Below, in pieces: positions 38,247-47,533 of a stretch of DNA of 64,000 nucleotides. Made by a program: the position numbers and the translations under genes. Every line of letters begins with the position of its first letter. Position 1 is the first letter of the stretch. This DNA is from Arcticibacter pallidicorallinus (GTDB taxonomy: Bacteria; Bacteroidota; Bacteroidia; Sphingobacteriales; Sphingobacteriaceae): contig NZ_PVTH01000004.1 in the NCBI RefSeq assembly GCF_003002875.1, forward strand, positions 372,001 to 436,000. Direction: 5' to 3'. The notes under the pieces were generated by a model. The model saw nothing but the letters and a program-made list of their open reading frames with translations, was not told the origin of the DNA and did not search any database.

Positions 38247-40454
38247 CTATTTCTTTTTGGCTTTCTTTGTTGTTTTGATCACCGGATCTTTGCGAATATC
38301 GAGCTCTGCAATGATGTTCTTGGCACCTCCAAGGATGTCAATGCACCATAATACATAACGGGAATCCACGCTGATGGTACGTTTGTACTCTTTATCAAAT
38401 GCGATGTCGCCGGACATAGCTTCCCAGTTTCCGTCGAATGCAAGGCCGATCAACTCTCCTTCTGCATTGATGACCGGAGAACCGGAGTTACCACCTGTGA
38501 TATCGTTATTGCTGATGAAGTTTACAACCAGGTCGCCGTTTGAATCAGCGTACTGACCGTAGTTCTTTGCGTTGTAAGCGTCGATCAGGTTTTGAGGTAA
38601 ATCAAACTCCGCGTCTCCAGGAATGTATTTCTCCATAACACCATCGATAGTAGTGGTGATATCGTAAGTGATACCGTTCTTCGGGTTATAGCTCTGCACG
38701 TTTCCGTAGCTGATACGCATGGTGGAGTTAGCATCCGGGTACATCAGCTTTCCTCTGTTCTTCTCCAGAAGAGCCTTCATGTAGGTTTTATCCAGGGCTG
38801 CTTTCTTGTTTTCAAAGTCAGAGATTGCTGTACCGAAGTTGTTGCGGATATAATCTGCAGGCATCAGGTTGATCGCATATTTGTATCCTGGATCCTGCTC
38901 AATACCTTTCAAGCTTGGATTGCTCCAGAACGCTTTCATTTTCTCCGGGCGGATAAAGTTTGATTTCTCCCAAAGCTCATTGGCGAATTTCTGGAATGTA
39001 GCCTCCGGTGTTCCCTGCCAGTAATCCTGTGCGATAACCGTGTAGAACTTAGGATGCTGATTTTTTGGAATATCGTTGTAGAAAGCGGTAAGGATCTGAA
39101 CGAAGATCTTCTTATCTGCCTGCTCATTGTACGTTTCTTCGTACTCTGCAATACTGGCATTCAGCTTATCCTGCGCTTCTTTCAAAGCTGCGGCATCACC
39201 TTTTTTGGATTCCAGCAGCGTTAATGCGGACTTAGCAGGAATAGCCTGTCTTACCCAGTTTGATGCAAAGAATCCTTCGTTGATGTATGTGCGTTGAATA
39301 GCAAAAGGCGCGTAGGCTGCGTAAACTTCCTGATAGTCTTTGATCAGGTTTGCATACTCAGGCTTGTTAGCTGCCCAGGCAGCAAACTCTTCTTCTTCTT
39401 TTACCTTCTTTTCGTAGATTTTCAGGCGAGTCAACTGTTCGGTCTGCCCGATGAAATACTTCCAGTAGTTAGCGATTTTTGCGTGTACAGAAGAAAGTTT
39501 CAGGCGGGTAGCCACATCTTTTTCCATCACCTCATCCCAGGCTTTCAGACGAATGTCGCGAAGCTTAACGATGGTTGGAGATGTTCTTTCGGTAGCAAGC
39601 TTTACGCCGCTTGATGTAAGAAAACGATCTGTTCTGCCAGGGAAACCATATACCATAGAGAAGTCACCATTCTTCAACTCCTTAATGGAGATTGGAAGGA
39701 ACTTTTTCGGCGTGTAGGGTTTGTTGCTTGCTGAATAAGCAGCAGGCTTATTATCGGCTCCTGCGTACACACGGAAAACGGCAAAGTCTCCGGTATGTCT
39801 TGGCCACTGCCAGTTGTCGGTATCACCACCGAACTTACCGATTGACTGTGGAGGCGTACCTACCAGACGTATGTCAGTAAACTTTTCGAAGATGTACAGG
39901 AAATACTGGTTGCCCTTGTAGAAATCGCGTACGAAACCATCGTAATGTGTTCCCTTGGTAGCGTCGGCAGCAATACGTGCACCGGCTGCCTGAATAGCAT
40001 CCTCTTTTTTGTCTTCTGCGATACCCTGGGTTGCGGCATTGATTTGCTCGGTTACGTCCTGCATACGTACCAGGAAGTTAACGAATAAGCCTTCGATTGC
40101 CTTTTCTTGTGAGTACTGCTTTGCCCAAAATCCATTGTCAAGGATATTATCCTGAGGAGTAGATTTCGCTACGATCGCTTCATATCCGCAGTGGTGATTG
40201 GTGAAGATCAAACCGTTTCTAGAAACGATCTCTCCGGTACAAAATCCACCGAAAGACACGATCGCATCTTTCAGACTCGCTTTGTTAACGTTGTAAAGAT
40301 CTTCAGGGGTCAGCTTGAATCCCTGCTTCTTCATCTGTTCATAGTTCTTGCCGATGAGCATCGGCACCCACATCCCCTCGTCTGCTTTAACGGCCGAGCT
40401 GAAAAGCAGGGCGATAAGCAAACAGGATGTAATAAAAAAATGTATCCTTCTCAT
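38247..40454 (-). CDS. S46 family dipeptidyl-peptidase, DPP7 type
   Basis: Periplasmic exopeptidase releasing dipeptides from the N-terminus of peptides; 735 residues with signal peptide (ends SAVKA). Chymotrypsin-like catalytic residues: His in TNHHCGYEA (residues 87/88), Asp in the GGDTDNWQWPRHTGDF region, and Ser657 in TGGNSGSP. Eighteen residues after the Ser, Gly675 occupies the S1-pocket position that is Gly in DPP7/DAP BII and Arg in the acidic-specific DPP11, so hydrophobic P1 preference is expected. The residue comparison is from memory of those enzymes. It has its own 78-bp upstream gap and ends in a shared terminator. Confidence 0.92.
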   Translation of the reverse strand: MRRIHFFITSCLLIALLFSSAVKADEGMWVPMLIGKNYEQMKKQGFKLTPEDLYNVNKASLKDAIVSFGGFCTGEIVSRNGLIFTNHHCGYEAIVAKSTPQDNILDNGFWAKQYSQEKAIEGLFVNFLVRMQDVTEQINAATQGIAEDKKEDAIQAAGARIAADATKGTHYDGFVRDFYKGNQYFLYIFEKFTDIRLVGTPPQSIGKFGGDTDNWQWPRHTGDFAVFRVYAGADNKPAAYSASNKPYTPKKFLPISIKELKNGDFSMVYGFPGRTDRFLTSSGVKLATERTSPTIVKLRDIRLKAWDEVMEKDVATRLKLSSVHAKIANYWKYFIGQTEQLTRLKIYEKKVKEEEEFAAWAANKPEYANLIKDYQEVYAAYAPFAIQRTYINEGFFASNWVRQAIPAKSALTLLESKKGDAAALKEAQDKLNASIAEYEETYNEQADKKIFVQILTAFYNDIPKNQHPKFYTVIAQDYWQGTPEATFQKFANELWEKSNFIRPEKMKAFWSNPSLKGIEQDPGYKYAINLMPADYIRNNFGTAISDFENKKAALDKTYMKALLEKNRGKLMYPDANSTMRISYGNVQSYNPKNGITYDITTTIDGVMEKYIPGDAEFDLPQNLIDAYNAKNYGQYADSNGDLVVNFISNNDITGGNSGSPVINAEGELIGLAFDGNWEAMSGDIAFDKEYKRTISVDSRYVLWCIDILGGAKNIIAELDIRKDPVIKTTKKAKKK

Positions 40455-40532
40455 TTTTGTTAATTATGCTGCAAAACTAAGCATTTGCGCTATTTGATTA
40501 TGCGTGTTTATCGAGGTTTATGTCTTATAAAC

Positions 40533-40934
40533 TCAACGAAACGGATAGCGAACGAGCTTAACCTGACTATTGGCGTCTTTTTCATACATGGCCACGCAGT
40601 TTTTTTGATATTCATCTGCAGGTTTCTGCGTATCGAGCGATATACTAGCGGGTGATGGGCTCCCCTCCAGGAAAAAGAAGACCTTTGTTACGCCGTACTT
40701 GGTATGGGGCATGTAATTCCCGTAGGTTTCCATCTCTTTCCAGAGTGTATCTGTCAGACTAACCGAATAGAGACGTAGCACAGGTCCGGTATTGTTCTCG
40801 TTACGGGTAAAGCCGAGTTCCTTGAAACTGCCTTTCAAGTCCTCGACGCCCGGCTGGAAAAAGGAGTCTTTCATCATGTAAAGCAGTCCCGCGACAACGA
40901 TCAGTATTAAGATATAATTACGTTTTTTAATCAT
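40533..40934 (-). CDS. Membrane-anchored protein of unknown function
   Basis: A 133-residue protein with one N-terminal membrane anchor (residues 6-20, YILILIVVAGLLYMM) and a soluble, probably periplasmic, domain (LRLYSVSLTDTLWKEMETYGNYMPHT...KVFFFLEGS). Its ATG follows the stop of the cytochrome c gene directly (TAGATG), so the two are co-translated. No known motif. It may be an assembly or partner protein of the cytochrome. Confidence 0.7.
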   Translation of the reverse strand: MIKKRNYILILIVVAGLLYMMKDSFFQPGVEDLKGSFKELGFTRNENNTGPVLRLYSVSLTDTLWKEMETYGNYMPHTKYGVTKVFFFLEGSPSPASISLDTQKPADEYQKNCVAMYEKDANSQVKLVRYPFR

Positions 40935-41342
40935 CTACTTCGTATTGTATAAAAAAGGCTTGTCCGGATCAGCCGGAAACGACAGCATATATTTCACGAT
41001 CTCTTCTGCCTCCTCGCGACTGATCTTTGGATGTGGGGGCATCTCTCTCCCACCCCAGACGCCCTGGTTTGGCTTCACGCCGACCTGTATGATATGCGCT
41101 AGATGAGCAATATTTGCTTCCGTTGGCGGATATTCGCCTGCCAGATGCCGGAATGAGGGACCAATGATGGTCTGATTTTCTGCATGGCATCCCCCGCAAT
41201 CTTCACGTTTAAATAACATTTTCCCTTTCGCGAATTGTATCGTGTCCCCCTTTTCTGCAGCTGCTTTCGATTCAGGGCCGGAAGAAGAGTTACAGGAGGC
41301 AAATATAAGCGACGCCAGCGCGAGATGAGTTAGTTTAATCAT
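40935..41342 (-). CDS. Class I cytochrome c, lipoprotein
   Basis: A 135-residue monohaem cytochrome: signal peptide with lipobox (LIFASC), serine-rich linker, haem site CGGCH (about residues 50-54), IIGPSFRHLAG, and the axial Met in GGREMPPH with a C-terminal helix EEAEEIVKYMLSF. This is the cytochrome c551/552 fold. It would shuttle electrons in the periplasm. It is divergent from the DeoR gene; the D-lactate dehydrogenase lies just beyond that gene, but an electron link between the two is only a guess. Confidence 0.9.
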   Translation of the reverse strand: MIKLTHLALASLIFASCNSSSGPESKAAAEKGDTIQFAKGKMLFKREDCGGCHAENQTIIGPSFRHLAGEYPPTEANIAHLAHIIQVGVKPNQGVWGGREMPPHPKISREEAEEIVKYMLSFPADPDKPFLYNTK

Positions 41343-41453
41343 ATGCTGTCTTGTTTATGACTTTAAGAACAACATTGAACTCGTATAGTTGGAGAAATTC
41401 GCTTATCTGTTATATTGCCGTTACATTGACCGCTTAAAACTTGCGTTTTTCTA

Positions 41454-41461
41454 TATATTTG
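41454..41461 (+). promoter_or_regulatory. -7 promoter element of the DeoR-family gene
   Basis: TATATTTG is a perfect match to the Bacteroidota -7 consensus TAnnTTTG. It lies 20 bp before the ATG at 41482, which supports that start over the longer open frame from 41389. No -33 TTTG at the usual spacing is obvious. Confidence 0.5.
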
Positions 41462-41481
41462 AACTCAATACCTCGACTGCT

Positions 41482-42225
41482 ATGCTAAAAGAAGAAAGAC
41501 AAGCCTACATCATAAAACAAATAAACCTTCATAATAAAGTACTATCCTCGGACCTCAGCGTTCAGCTGGCAGTGTCGGAAGATACAATAAGAAGAGATCT
41601 CAACGAACTTGCTGAGAGCGGCAAGATTATGAAGGTTTACGGAGGGGCTTTGTCGAAATCTTTTCATTATCCTTTTCAGCAAAATGAGGTCTACGCAAAA
41701 GACGCCAAGAAGATCATCGTCCAGAAAACCATGAACCTTGTGCAGAACGGCATGGTGCTGCTTGCCGGCGGCGGGACTACCATGATTGAGTGGGCGCGAT
41801 CTGTACCGGATAATATGGAGTGCACGGTGTTTACGGTTAGTCCCCTGGTTGGCTTGGAGCTAACGGAGCGTGCGGGCGTCGAAGTTATTCTGATAGGCGG
41901 ACAGCTTTCCAAGAATTCTCATATCAATACGGGAGCGCTGACGATTAATCTCCTTGCAGACATCAAGGTAGATCTGTGTATTATGGGCACTAATGGCCTT
42001 TCCTACGACGCCGGAATAACTGAGTCTGACTGGGAAGTAGTTCAGGTGAAGAAGGCCATGCTAAAGTCGGCGCAGAAGACTGCTGTCATCAGTATCGGTG
42101 AAAAGCTGGAGTCTGTTCAGAAAATGAAGATATGCGGACTGAATGCTATTAATTACCTTATCACCGACCTGGATCCAAAAGACGCTCAGCTTAAGAGATA
42201 TGCTGAAGCTGTTCAGGTTCTTTAA
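41482..42225 (+). CDS. DeoR/GlpR family transcriptional regulator
   Basis: A 247-residue repressor-type regulator. N-terminal DeoR winged helix (MLKEERQAYIIKQINLHNKV, then SSDLSVQLAVSEDTIRRDLNEL; about residues 1-57) and a sugar-phosphate-binding domain with LLAGGGTTMIEWARSVP, VILIGGQLSKNSHINTGAL and MGTNGLSYDAGITESDWEVVQVKKAML. Family members sense phosphosugars. It lies convergent with the dehydrogenase gene that ends the MurQ operon, and MurQ consumes and makes phosphosugars (MurNAc-6-P, GlcNAc-6-P), so it is the best regulator candidate in the window for the muropeptide locus. That link is inferred. Confidence 0.9.
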   Translation: MLKEERQAYIIKQINLHNKVLSSDLSVQLAVSEDTIRRDLNELAESGKIMKVYGGALSKSFHYPFQQNEVYAKDAKKIIVQKTMNLVQNGMVLLAGGGTTMIEWARSVPDNMECTVFTVSPLVGLELTERAGVEVILIGGQLSKNSHINTGALTINLLADIKVDLCIMGTNGLSYDAGITESDWEVVQVKKAMLKSAQKTAVISIGEKLESVQKMKICGLNAINYLITDLDPKDAQLKRYAEAVQVL

Positions 42226-42244
42226 AACCTGAACCAGCTTTTAT
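42206..42244 (+). terminator. Terminator overlapping the end of the DeoR gene
   Basis: Arms AAGCTGTTCAGGTT (42206-42219) and AACCTGAACCAGCTT (42226-42240, one bulged C), then TTTATT. The stop codon TAA (42223-42225) lies in the loop, so the hairpin overlaps the last codons of the gene. It can also serve the convergent dehydrogenase gene, which ends at 42255. Confidence 0.8.
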
Positions 42245-42254
42245 TGATTGCAGT

Positions 42255-45077
42255 TTAGATACACTCGTTCAGAAGGTAAATAAGGGACTTATAGTTTTTA
42301 CCTACAGCATCTGACATAGCCATTTCGCAGGTCTTGGATGTAGAATAATAACCTTCATAGTCTTTCTGCTTAACTTCCAGAGCTTCAGGCATAGTTGCCG
42401 AGCGTGTCAGCTCAGGGAAGAGAAAGCCTCTGTCGCCTGCCATTCCGCAGCAACCCGCATGGAGGGGAACATCCACAACCTCAGCCATCTGACGGGCGAT
42501 GCTGACAAACTTCGCTTCAAGTCCCATATGCTGCAGGGAACAAACCGGGTGAAGTACAATGGCATTCTTCTTTTGTCGGATGGTAAGTTTTGGTAATAAA
42601 TAATCACTGATATAATCGATACTGTCGATTATGTTTAAAGCGTCATAACGTTGTTGATTTTCGGGATTCAACGCTGGCCTGCAGCCTTGTAAGGTATGGG
42701 TGCAGGAAGTAATATCAAGCACGACAGGATACTGACCATGATCGGTCCAGTTCCAGAGTTTTTCTATAGTTTGGTTAACGGTGTAGTTGTAGGCGTCTTT
42801 GAACCCTTTGGATGAGAATAGCTGTCCGCAGCAGGTACCGGCTATATCATCTGGTATCCAGAAACCGACATCTGCCTTCTCTGAAACTTTTTTAAATACG
42901 TCTACTATGCTTTCTTCTTTATCGGCTGATCCTCCCATATTCCGTGAAATACAGGTGGGGAAATAAATCGCGACGGTTTTTTCTGATTTGATGTTTGAGG
43001 AACCGTAAGCCTTGGTATCAACAGACGCATGCAGCTGGTTGCTCCACAGCGGCATAACGGGAACCACCTTTTTAATAGCACCCGTGGTTTTGACAAGCGT
43101 ATTCGCGCCAAGGATCTTGTTCATCGCGTTACCTGCCTGAAGGGCAAGCTTTACAGCTCCCGCTACCGGACGGAAGTTCTTAGCAACCATCATAGCCATA
43201 CTGTTGGCAAAATCGCTATGGCTTTCTCTGCGCAAGCGTTTGACAAGGGAGCCGGTATTGATATCGACGGGACAGGCGGTGGCACAGAGGCCATCTACCG
43301 CGCAGGTTTCCAGTCCGTCATACTGGTACTCTTTTAGTAGTTCTTTATAAGCCGGAGTTTTTCCCTGCCTTTTGAGCCGTAACAGCTCACGTCTGACCAC
43401 AATGCGTCTGCGGGGCGTGAGAGTGATGTTTCTGCTCGGACATTTGTACTCGCAGAAGCCACACTCCATGCATCTGTCGACCTCTTCCTCCACTTTTGGC
43501 AGCTCCTTAAGGTTCTGTATGTGGGCGTTTTTGTCAGCATTGATAATAACTCCCGGGTTCAAAAGATTCTCCGGGTCGATAACGCTCTTTAGTGACCTCA
43601 TCACTTCGTAGATCTCCCCTCCCCATTCTGTGCTGACAAATGGCGCCATATTCCGGCCTGTGCCGTGTTCAGCTTTTAAAGCGCCATCGTATTTTTTCAC
43701 AACAAGATCGACTACATCCTGCAAAAAGCGATCGTAGCGATCCACTTCAGAAGGGCTTTCGAATGACTGCGTGACCACGAAATGAATATTTCCGTCTTTA
43801 GCGTGTCCGAATATGATGGCCTGATGGTAACCATGGGCCTTAAATAAGCCGTGCAGATCGAGAATAGCATCACCAAGTTGTGCCACCGGGAAGGCAATAT
43901 CTTCCAGGATCACCGTGCTCCCACTGGCTCTTACCGCCCCTACAGCAGGGAACATGCCTTTACGGATTTTCCAGAGAAAAGCCTGCTCGATCGGGTTCGT
44001 GGTGAAGACTGGTGCGTTGAGTGTAGTCAACTCCGGTGCTACAGCGAGAAAGCGTTCGCTTTTCTCATCGAGTTCCTGCTGGGTGTTTCCCTGATATTCC
44101 ACCAGCAGGGCTGCTGCACTTTCAGGCAGGGTTTTCAGCACATCGGGTAACCCGGGGATATGCTCCACGGAACGAAGTGACGCGCGATCCATCAGCTCAA
44201 CGGCTTCAGCCCCCGAGTTGGTTAGGGGAACTATGGCTCTGCAGGCTGCGAAAATATCGGGGAAGTAAATGAGAGCAGTCGACTTCATTGGATAATCGGG
44301 CACCGTCTGCATCACTGCTTCAGCGATAAAACCGAGTGTTCCCTCCGCTCCTATGAGAAGGTGTGCGAGGATATCCATCGGCTCATGATGATCGATGAAG
44401 GCATTGACCGAATATCCGACCGTATTTTTGGTCTTGTACTTATTACGAATACGCGCATAAATCTCGGGATTGCTCCTGATCTGTTCGCGCAAGGCGATCA
44501 GCGTGTCGAATATCGCTGGATTCTCCAGGCGGAACCTGCCATAGTCTTCTTTAATTTCGGTTGAGTATGACAATCCGTTCGGTAAGATGAAACGAATATA
44601 CCGCGTGGTGTGATAAGAGTTGCGGCTGACTCCGCAACACATTCCACTGGCATTGTTGGAAAGGATCCCTCCCATCATCGCCGAATTGATACTGGCAGGG
44701 TCGGGTCCGATCTTCTTTTTATACTTTTTAAGTTGTGCGTTGACAACGGCTCCTGTAACGCCGGGTTGAACCCTCACGGATTCTCCGGAATCTTCGACGC
44801 GGACCAGGCTCCAGTACTGACTGAGATCTACGAGGATCCCATCAGTAATGGATTGTCCGGACAAGCTTGTACCTGCTGCACGGAATGTCAGGGGAATACG
44901 ATGCTCATGTGAGAAGCTAAATAGTCTTTTGACCTCCTCTTCTGAGACGGGCTGGACTACCGCTTTCGGCAGCAGGTAATAAAACCCCGCGTCTGAAGCA
45001 TAAGACACCACATCAATCAGCCTCGCTTTAATCCTCGCTTTAGGCATGACCTGCTCGAGCATCGTTCCTATATTCAT
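42255..45077 (-). CDS. FAD/Fe-S D-lactate (or D-2-hydroxyacid) dehydrogenase
   Basis: A 940-residue fusion. Residues 35-265 are an FAD-binding PCMH domain (PLTFRAAGTSLSGQS, MMGGILSNNASGMCCG, GAEGTLGF); 270-515 are the FAD-oxidase C-terminal domain (HAKDGNIHF, HGTGRNMAPF, DPENLLNPG). Two cysteine clusters follow (C536/539/542/546 and C592/598/602), then CCG-type domains (CCGQLFSSKG, CCGMAGDRG). This is the architecture of DLD-type D-lactate dehydrogenases and of YdiJ D-2-hydroxyglutarate dehydrogenase. Being the last gene of the run containing MurQ, which releases D-lactate, favours D-lactate as substrate. No signal peptide; probably membrane-peripheral and cytoplasmic, feeding electrons to quinone. 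Confidence 0.8.
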   Translation of the reverse strand: MNIGTMLEQVMPKARIKARLIDVVSYASDAGFYYLLPKAVVQPVSEEEVKRLFSFSHEHRIPLTFRAAGTSLSGQSITDGILVDLSQYWSLVRVEDSGESVRVQPGVTGAVVNAQLKKYKKKIGPDPASINSAMMGGILSNNASGMCCGVSRNSYHTTRYIRFILPNGLSYSTEIKEDYGRFRLENPAIFDTLIALREQIRSNPEIYARIRNKYKTKNTVGYSVNAFIDHHEPMDILAHLLIGAEGTLGFIAEAVMQTVPDYPMKSTALIYFPDIFAACRAIVPLTNSGAEAVELMDRASLRSVEHIPGLPDVLKTLPESAAALLVEYQGNTQQELDEKSERFLAVAPELTTLNAPVFTTNPIEQAFLWKIRKGMFPAVGAVRASGSTVILEDIAFPVAQLGDAILDLHGLFKAHGYHQAIIFGHAKDGNIHFVVTQSFESPSEVDRYDRFLQDVVDLVVKKYDGALKAEHGTGRNMAPFVSTEWGGEIYEVMRSLKSVIDPENLLNPGVIINADKNAHIQNLKELPKVEEEVDRCMECGFCEYKCPSRNITLTPRRRIVVRRELLRLKRQGKTPAYKELLKEYQYDGLETCAVDGLCATACPVDINTGSLVKRLRRESHSDFANSMAMMVAKNFRPVAGAVKLALQAGNAMNKILGANTLVKTTGAIKKVVPVMPLWSNQLHASVDTKAYGSSNIKSEKTVAIYFPTCISRNMGGSADKEESIVDVFKKVSEKADVGFWIPDDIAGTCCGQLFSSKGFKDAYNYTVNQTIEKLWNWTDHGQYPVVLDITSCTHTLQGCRPALNPENQQRYDALNIIDSIDYISDYLLPKLTIRQKKNAIVLHPVCSLQHMGLEAKFVSIARQMAEVVDVPLHAGCCGMAGDRGFLFPELTRSATMPEALEVKQKDYEGYYSTSKTCEMAMSDAVGKNYKSLIYLLNECI

Positions 45078-45108
45078 AAAAAGTCGTACAATTTAAATCA
45101 ATGCAATA

Positions 45109-46599
45109 TTAGTAAACTACGCTCTTTCTTTCTTCGTCGGTATGGTGACGGCTGGTCAGGAAGAGCAGCAGATAGGTTATAAGTCCATTGATAACGATAA
45201 GTTCAAAGCCAATAGAATAACCAATTAAGGCTGGTGAATATTTGTCGATCAGGAATGAGATTACCGGCGAGAGGATACAGAAAAACGGTACCAGCTTATC
45301 TTTGACGGCTCTCTTAGAGATCATGCCGAAAGCGAATAATCCCAGCAGCGGCCCGTATGTATAACCTGCGGCCTTAAATATCGAGTTGACTACCGAATCG
45401 TCATTGATAGCCTTGAAAACAAGGATCACCAACAACATGATAACGGAGAAAACCACATGCACCGTATGACGGGTGCGGATCAGTTTCGGGTCGTTGTGAT
45501 TATCTTTTTTGTTAAAATTCAGGAAGTCCACACAGAAAGAAGTCGTCAGCGCTGTCAGCGCAGAGTCTGTCGTTGCAAAGGTTGCCGCGGTAAGACCCAG
45601 CATAAAGATTATAGCAGGTAGAACCCCCAGGTAATTTAAAGCAATTTCCGGGAACACATGATCAGGAGTACCCAAAGCTGCTAAGTCGATTCCCTTGGCT
45701 CCTGCATAGCTGTAAAGCAAGGCTCCAACGCTCAGGAAAAAAATATTCATCAGCACGAACACGCCTGTGAATGTGAGCATATTTTTCTGTGCCTCACCGA
45801 TGTTCTTACAGCTCAGGTTTTTCTGCATCAGGTCCTGATCAAGGCCTGTCATGGCTATAGTCACGAATATACCACCCAGAAACTGCTTGACGAAGTGATT
45901 CTTATCTCCGACGAAGTCTTCCCAAAAGAATATCTTGGAGTAGGAACTATTCTTAACGGTTTCAATAGTTCCGGCGATATCGAGATCAAGACTTTTTGAG
46001 ATGAAATATATCGACAAAACTACCGAAGAGAGCAGAAATACCGTTTGCAGCGTATCGGTGATAATGATCGTCTTAAGACCTCCTTTAAAGGTATATGACC
46101 AGATGAGGATCAGACAAATCGCAATGGTTACCCAAAAAGGGACATTCCAGGCATCAAATATAAATTTCTGAAGCACGATAGCTACCAGATAGAGCCTGAA
46201 TGCAGAACCGATGGTACGGGAAATCAGGAAGATCATAGCGCCCGACTTATAGCTCCAATGGCCGAGTCTGTTCTCGAGATAGGTATAAATCGAAATAAGA
46301 TTGATGCGATAATACAAGGGCAATAGAACAGTAGCAATCAGCACGAAGCCCACGGCATTACCCAGGACGAACTGAAAATAGCCGAAACTACTGTTAATAA
46401 CTGCTCCGGGTACCGAGATGAAAGTCACCCCGGACAACGCGGTACCAATCATTCCGAAGGCGACAAAATACCATTTTGAATTACGGTTGGCGATAAAAAA
46501 AGAGGAGTTATCGGAGGAGCCCTTTGATGTAAAGTACGATACAACAATCAAAAGAGCAAAGTAGCCGATAAGAAAGGATAATAATACTATTGGAGCCAT
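45109..46599 (-). CDS. Sodium:solute symporter (SSS family)
   Basis: A 496-residue inner-membrane transporter with about 13 hydrophobic segments, beginning IVLLSFLIGYFALLIVVSYF. Sodium-binding region motifs of the SSS family: SKWYFVAFGMIGTALSGVTFISVPG (about 41-65), RTIGSAFRLYLVAIVL, TYTFKGGLKTIIITDTLQ-like stretch and GLTAATFATTDSALTALTTSF. It lies between MurQ (22 bp) and the dehydrogenase (31 bp). Tannerella forsythia uses a MurT-MurK-MurQ set for N-acetylmuramic acid uptake and breakdown, so this symporter is a good candidate for MurNAc, GlcNAc or anhydroMurNAc import. Substrate not readable from sequence. Confidence 0.88.
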   Translation of the reverse strand: MAPIVLLSFLIGYFALLIVVSYFTSKGSSDNSSFFIANRNSKWYFVAFGMIGTALSGVTFISVPGAVINSSFGYFQFVLGNAVGFVLIATVLLPLYYRINLISIYTYLENRLGHWSYKSGAMIFLISRTIGSAFRLYLVAIVLQKFIFDAWNVPFWVTIAICLILIWSYTFKGGLKTIIITDTLQTVFLLSSVVLSIYFISKSLDLDIAGTIETVKNSSYSKIFFWEDFVGDKNHFVKQFLGGIFVTIAMTGLDQDLMQKNLSCKNIGEAQKNMLTFTGVFVLMNIFFLSVGALLYSYAGAKGIDLAALGTPDHVFPEIALNYLGVLPAIIFMLGLTAATFATTDSALTALTTSFCVDFLNFNKKDNHNDPKLIRTRHTVHVVFSVIMLLVILVFKAINDDSVVNSIFKAAGYTYGPLLGLFAFGMISKRAVKDKLVPFFCILSPVISFLIDKYSPALIGYSIGFELIVINGLITYLLLFLTSRHHTDEERKSVVY

Positions 46600-46621
46600 A
46601 ATGAACTTTGAAAGAATGAGA

Positions 46622-47428
46622 TTACTTGGCCGTGGCCTCTATCGCCTTACGTACACTACCGTGCTTCTGGAGCAGTTCTGCAGCAGCCGGCTCGGGGGTA
46701 CCTGTTTCGTTCATAATGATTTTCACTCCACGTTCATACAGCTTTTTGTTTGTAAGCTGCATGTCGACCATCTTGTTTCCCTGAACGCGACCCAGACGGA
46801 TCATTACACAGGTACTCAACATGTTCAATACAAGCTTTTGTGCGGTACCTGATTTCATACGTGTTGAACCGGTAACGAATTCCGGACCGACAACCACCTC
46901 TATCGGGTACTTTGCTTCTGCAGCAACAGGACTACCTGAATTACAGACAATACAGCCGGTTATAATATTATTTTCATTGGCCTTTCTTAGTCCGCCAATT
47001 ACATAAGGTGTCGTTCCCGATGCCGCTATACCTACCACGACATCACCTTCGTCGATATCATACTCTTTCAGATCTATCCAGGCCTGATTTATATCGTCTT
47101 CTGCAAATTCAACTGCTTTGCGTATCGCGGTATCGCCACCGGCTATTATACCGACGATCCAGTCAAACGGAACACCGAAAGTAGGTGGGCATTCGGAAGC
47201 ATCCAGTACGCCAAGACGCCCGCTGGTTCCGGCTCCGATGTAAAACATCCTACCGCCCGCTTTCATTTTATCAGATACTATTTCGGCCAGCTTCTCAATT
47301 TGAGGGATAACCTGTTCAACGGCATTAGGTACAGTCTTGTCCTCTCTATTGATATTTTCGAGGATTTCCTTCACTGACATCGTTTCCAGGTTGCTATAGT
47401 TTGAATCCTTCTCTGTTATTCTTTCCAT
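46622..47428 (-). CDS. murQ: N-acetylmuramic acid 6-phosphate etherase
   Basis: Cytoplasmic lyase that cleaves the lactyl ether of MurNAc-6-P, giving GlcNAc-6-P and D-lactate. 268 residues with SIS-domain motifs: YIGAGTSGRLGVLDASECPP (about 64-82), GDTAIRKAVEFAEDD, GIAASGTTPYVIGGL and VTGSTRMKSGTAQK. The catalytic pair Glu79 and Glu110 has the same 31-residue spacing as E. coli Glu83/Glu114. It lies between NagZ and the symporter. A MurNAc kinase is not in the window, so either it lies elsewhere or phosphate is added during another step. The 105 bp upstream could hold an internal promoter. Confidence 0.95.
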   Translation of the reverse strand: MERITEKDSNYSNLETMSVKEILENINREDKTVPNAVEQVIPQIEKLAEIVSDKMKAGGRMFYIGAGTSGRLGVLDASECPPTFGVPFDWIVGIIAGGDTAIRKAVEFAEDDINQAWIDLKEYDIDEGDVVVGIAASGTTPYVIGGLRKANENNIITGCIVCNSGSPVAAEAKYPIEVVVGPEFVTGSTRMKSGTAQKLVLNMLSTCVMIRLGRVQGNKMVDMQLTNKKLYERGVKIIMNETGTPEPAAAELLQKHGSVRKAIEATAK

Positions 47429-47533
47429 TGTATTTTTAAAACTGCTGTATTGTTCTCAATTATAATATATCATCACACCATCCTTGTGGGAGCAGGAACA
47501 TTCGAATCGTGACCTCCTTCCCTCCTTAGGTTA

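Noticed and set aside
40455-40532. Another copy of the phased GCA operator upstream of the S46 peptidase
   Set aside because: Several GC/GCA steps occur there (around 40465-40505) but the 21/10-bp spacing is not met.
41440-41455. Operator half-sites in the DeoR-gene promoter
   Set aside because: One AAAAACGCA block exists on the reverse strand, but the further half-sites are not at the required spacing.
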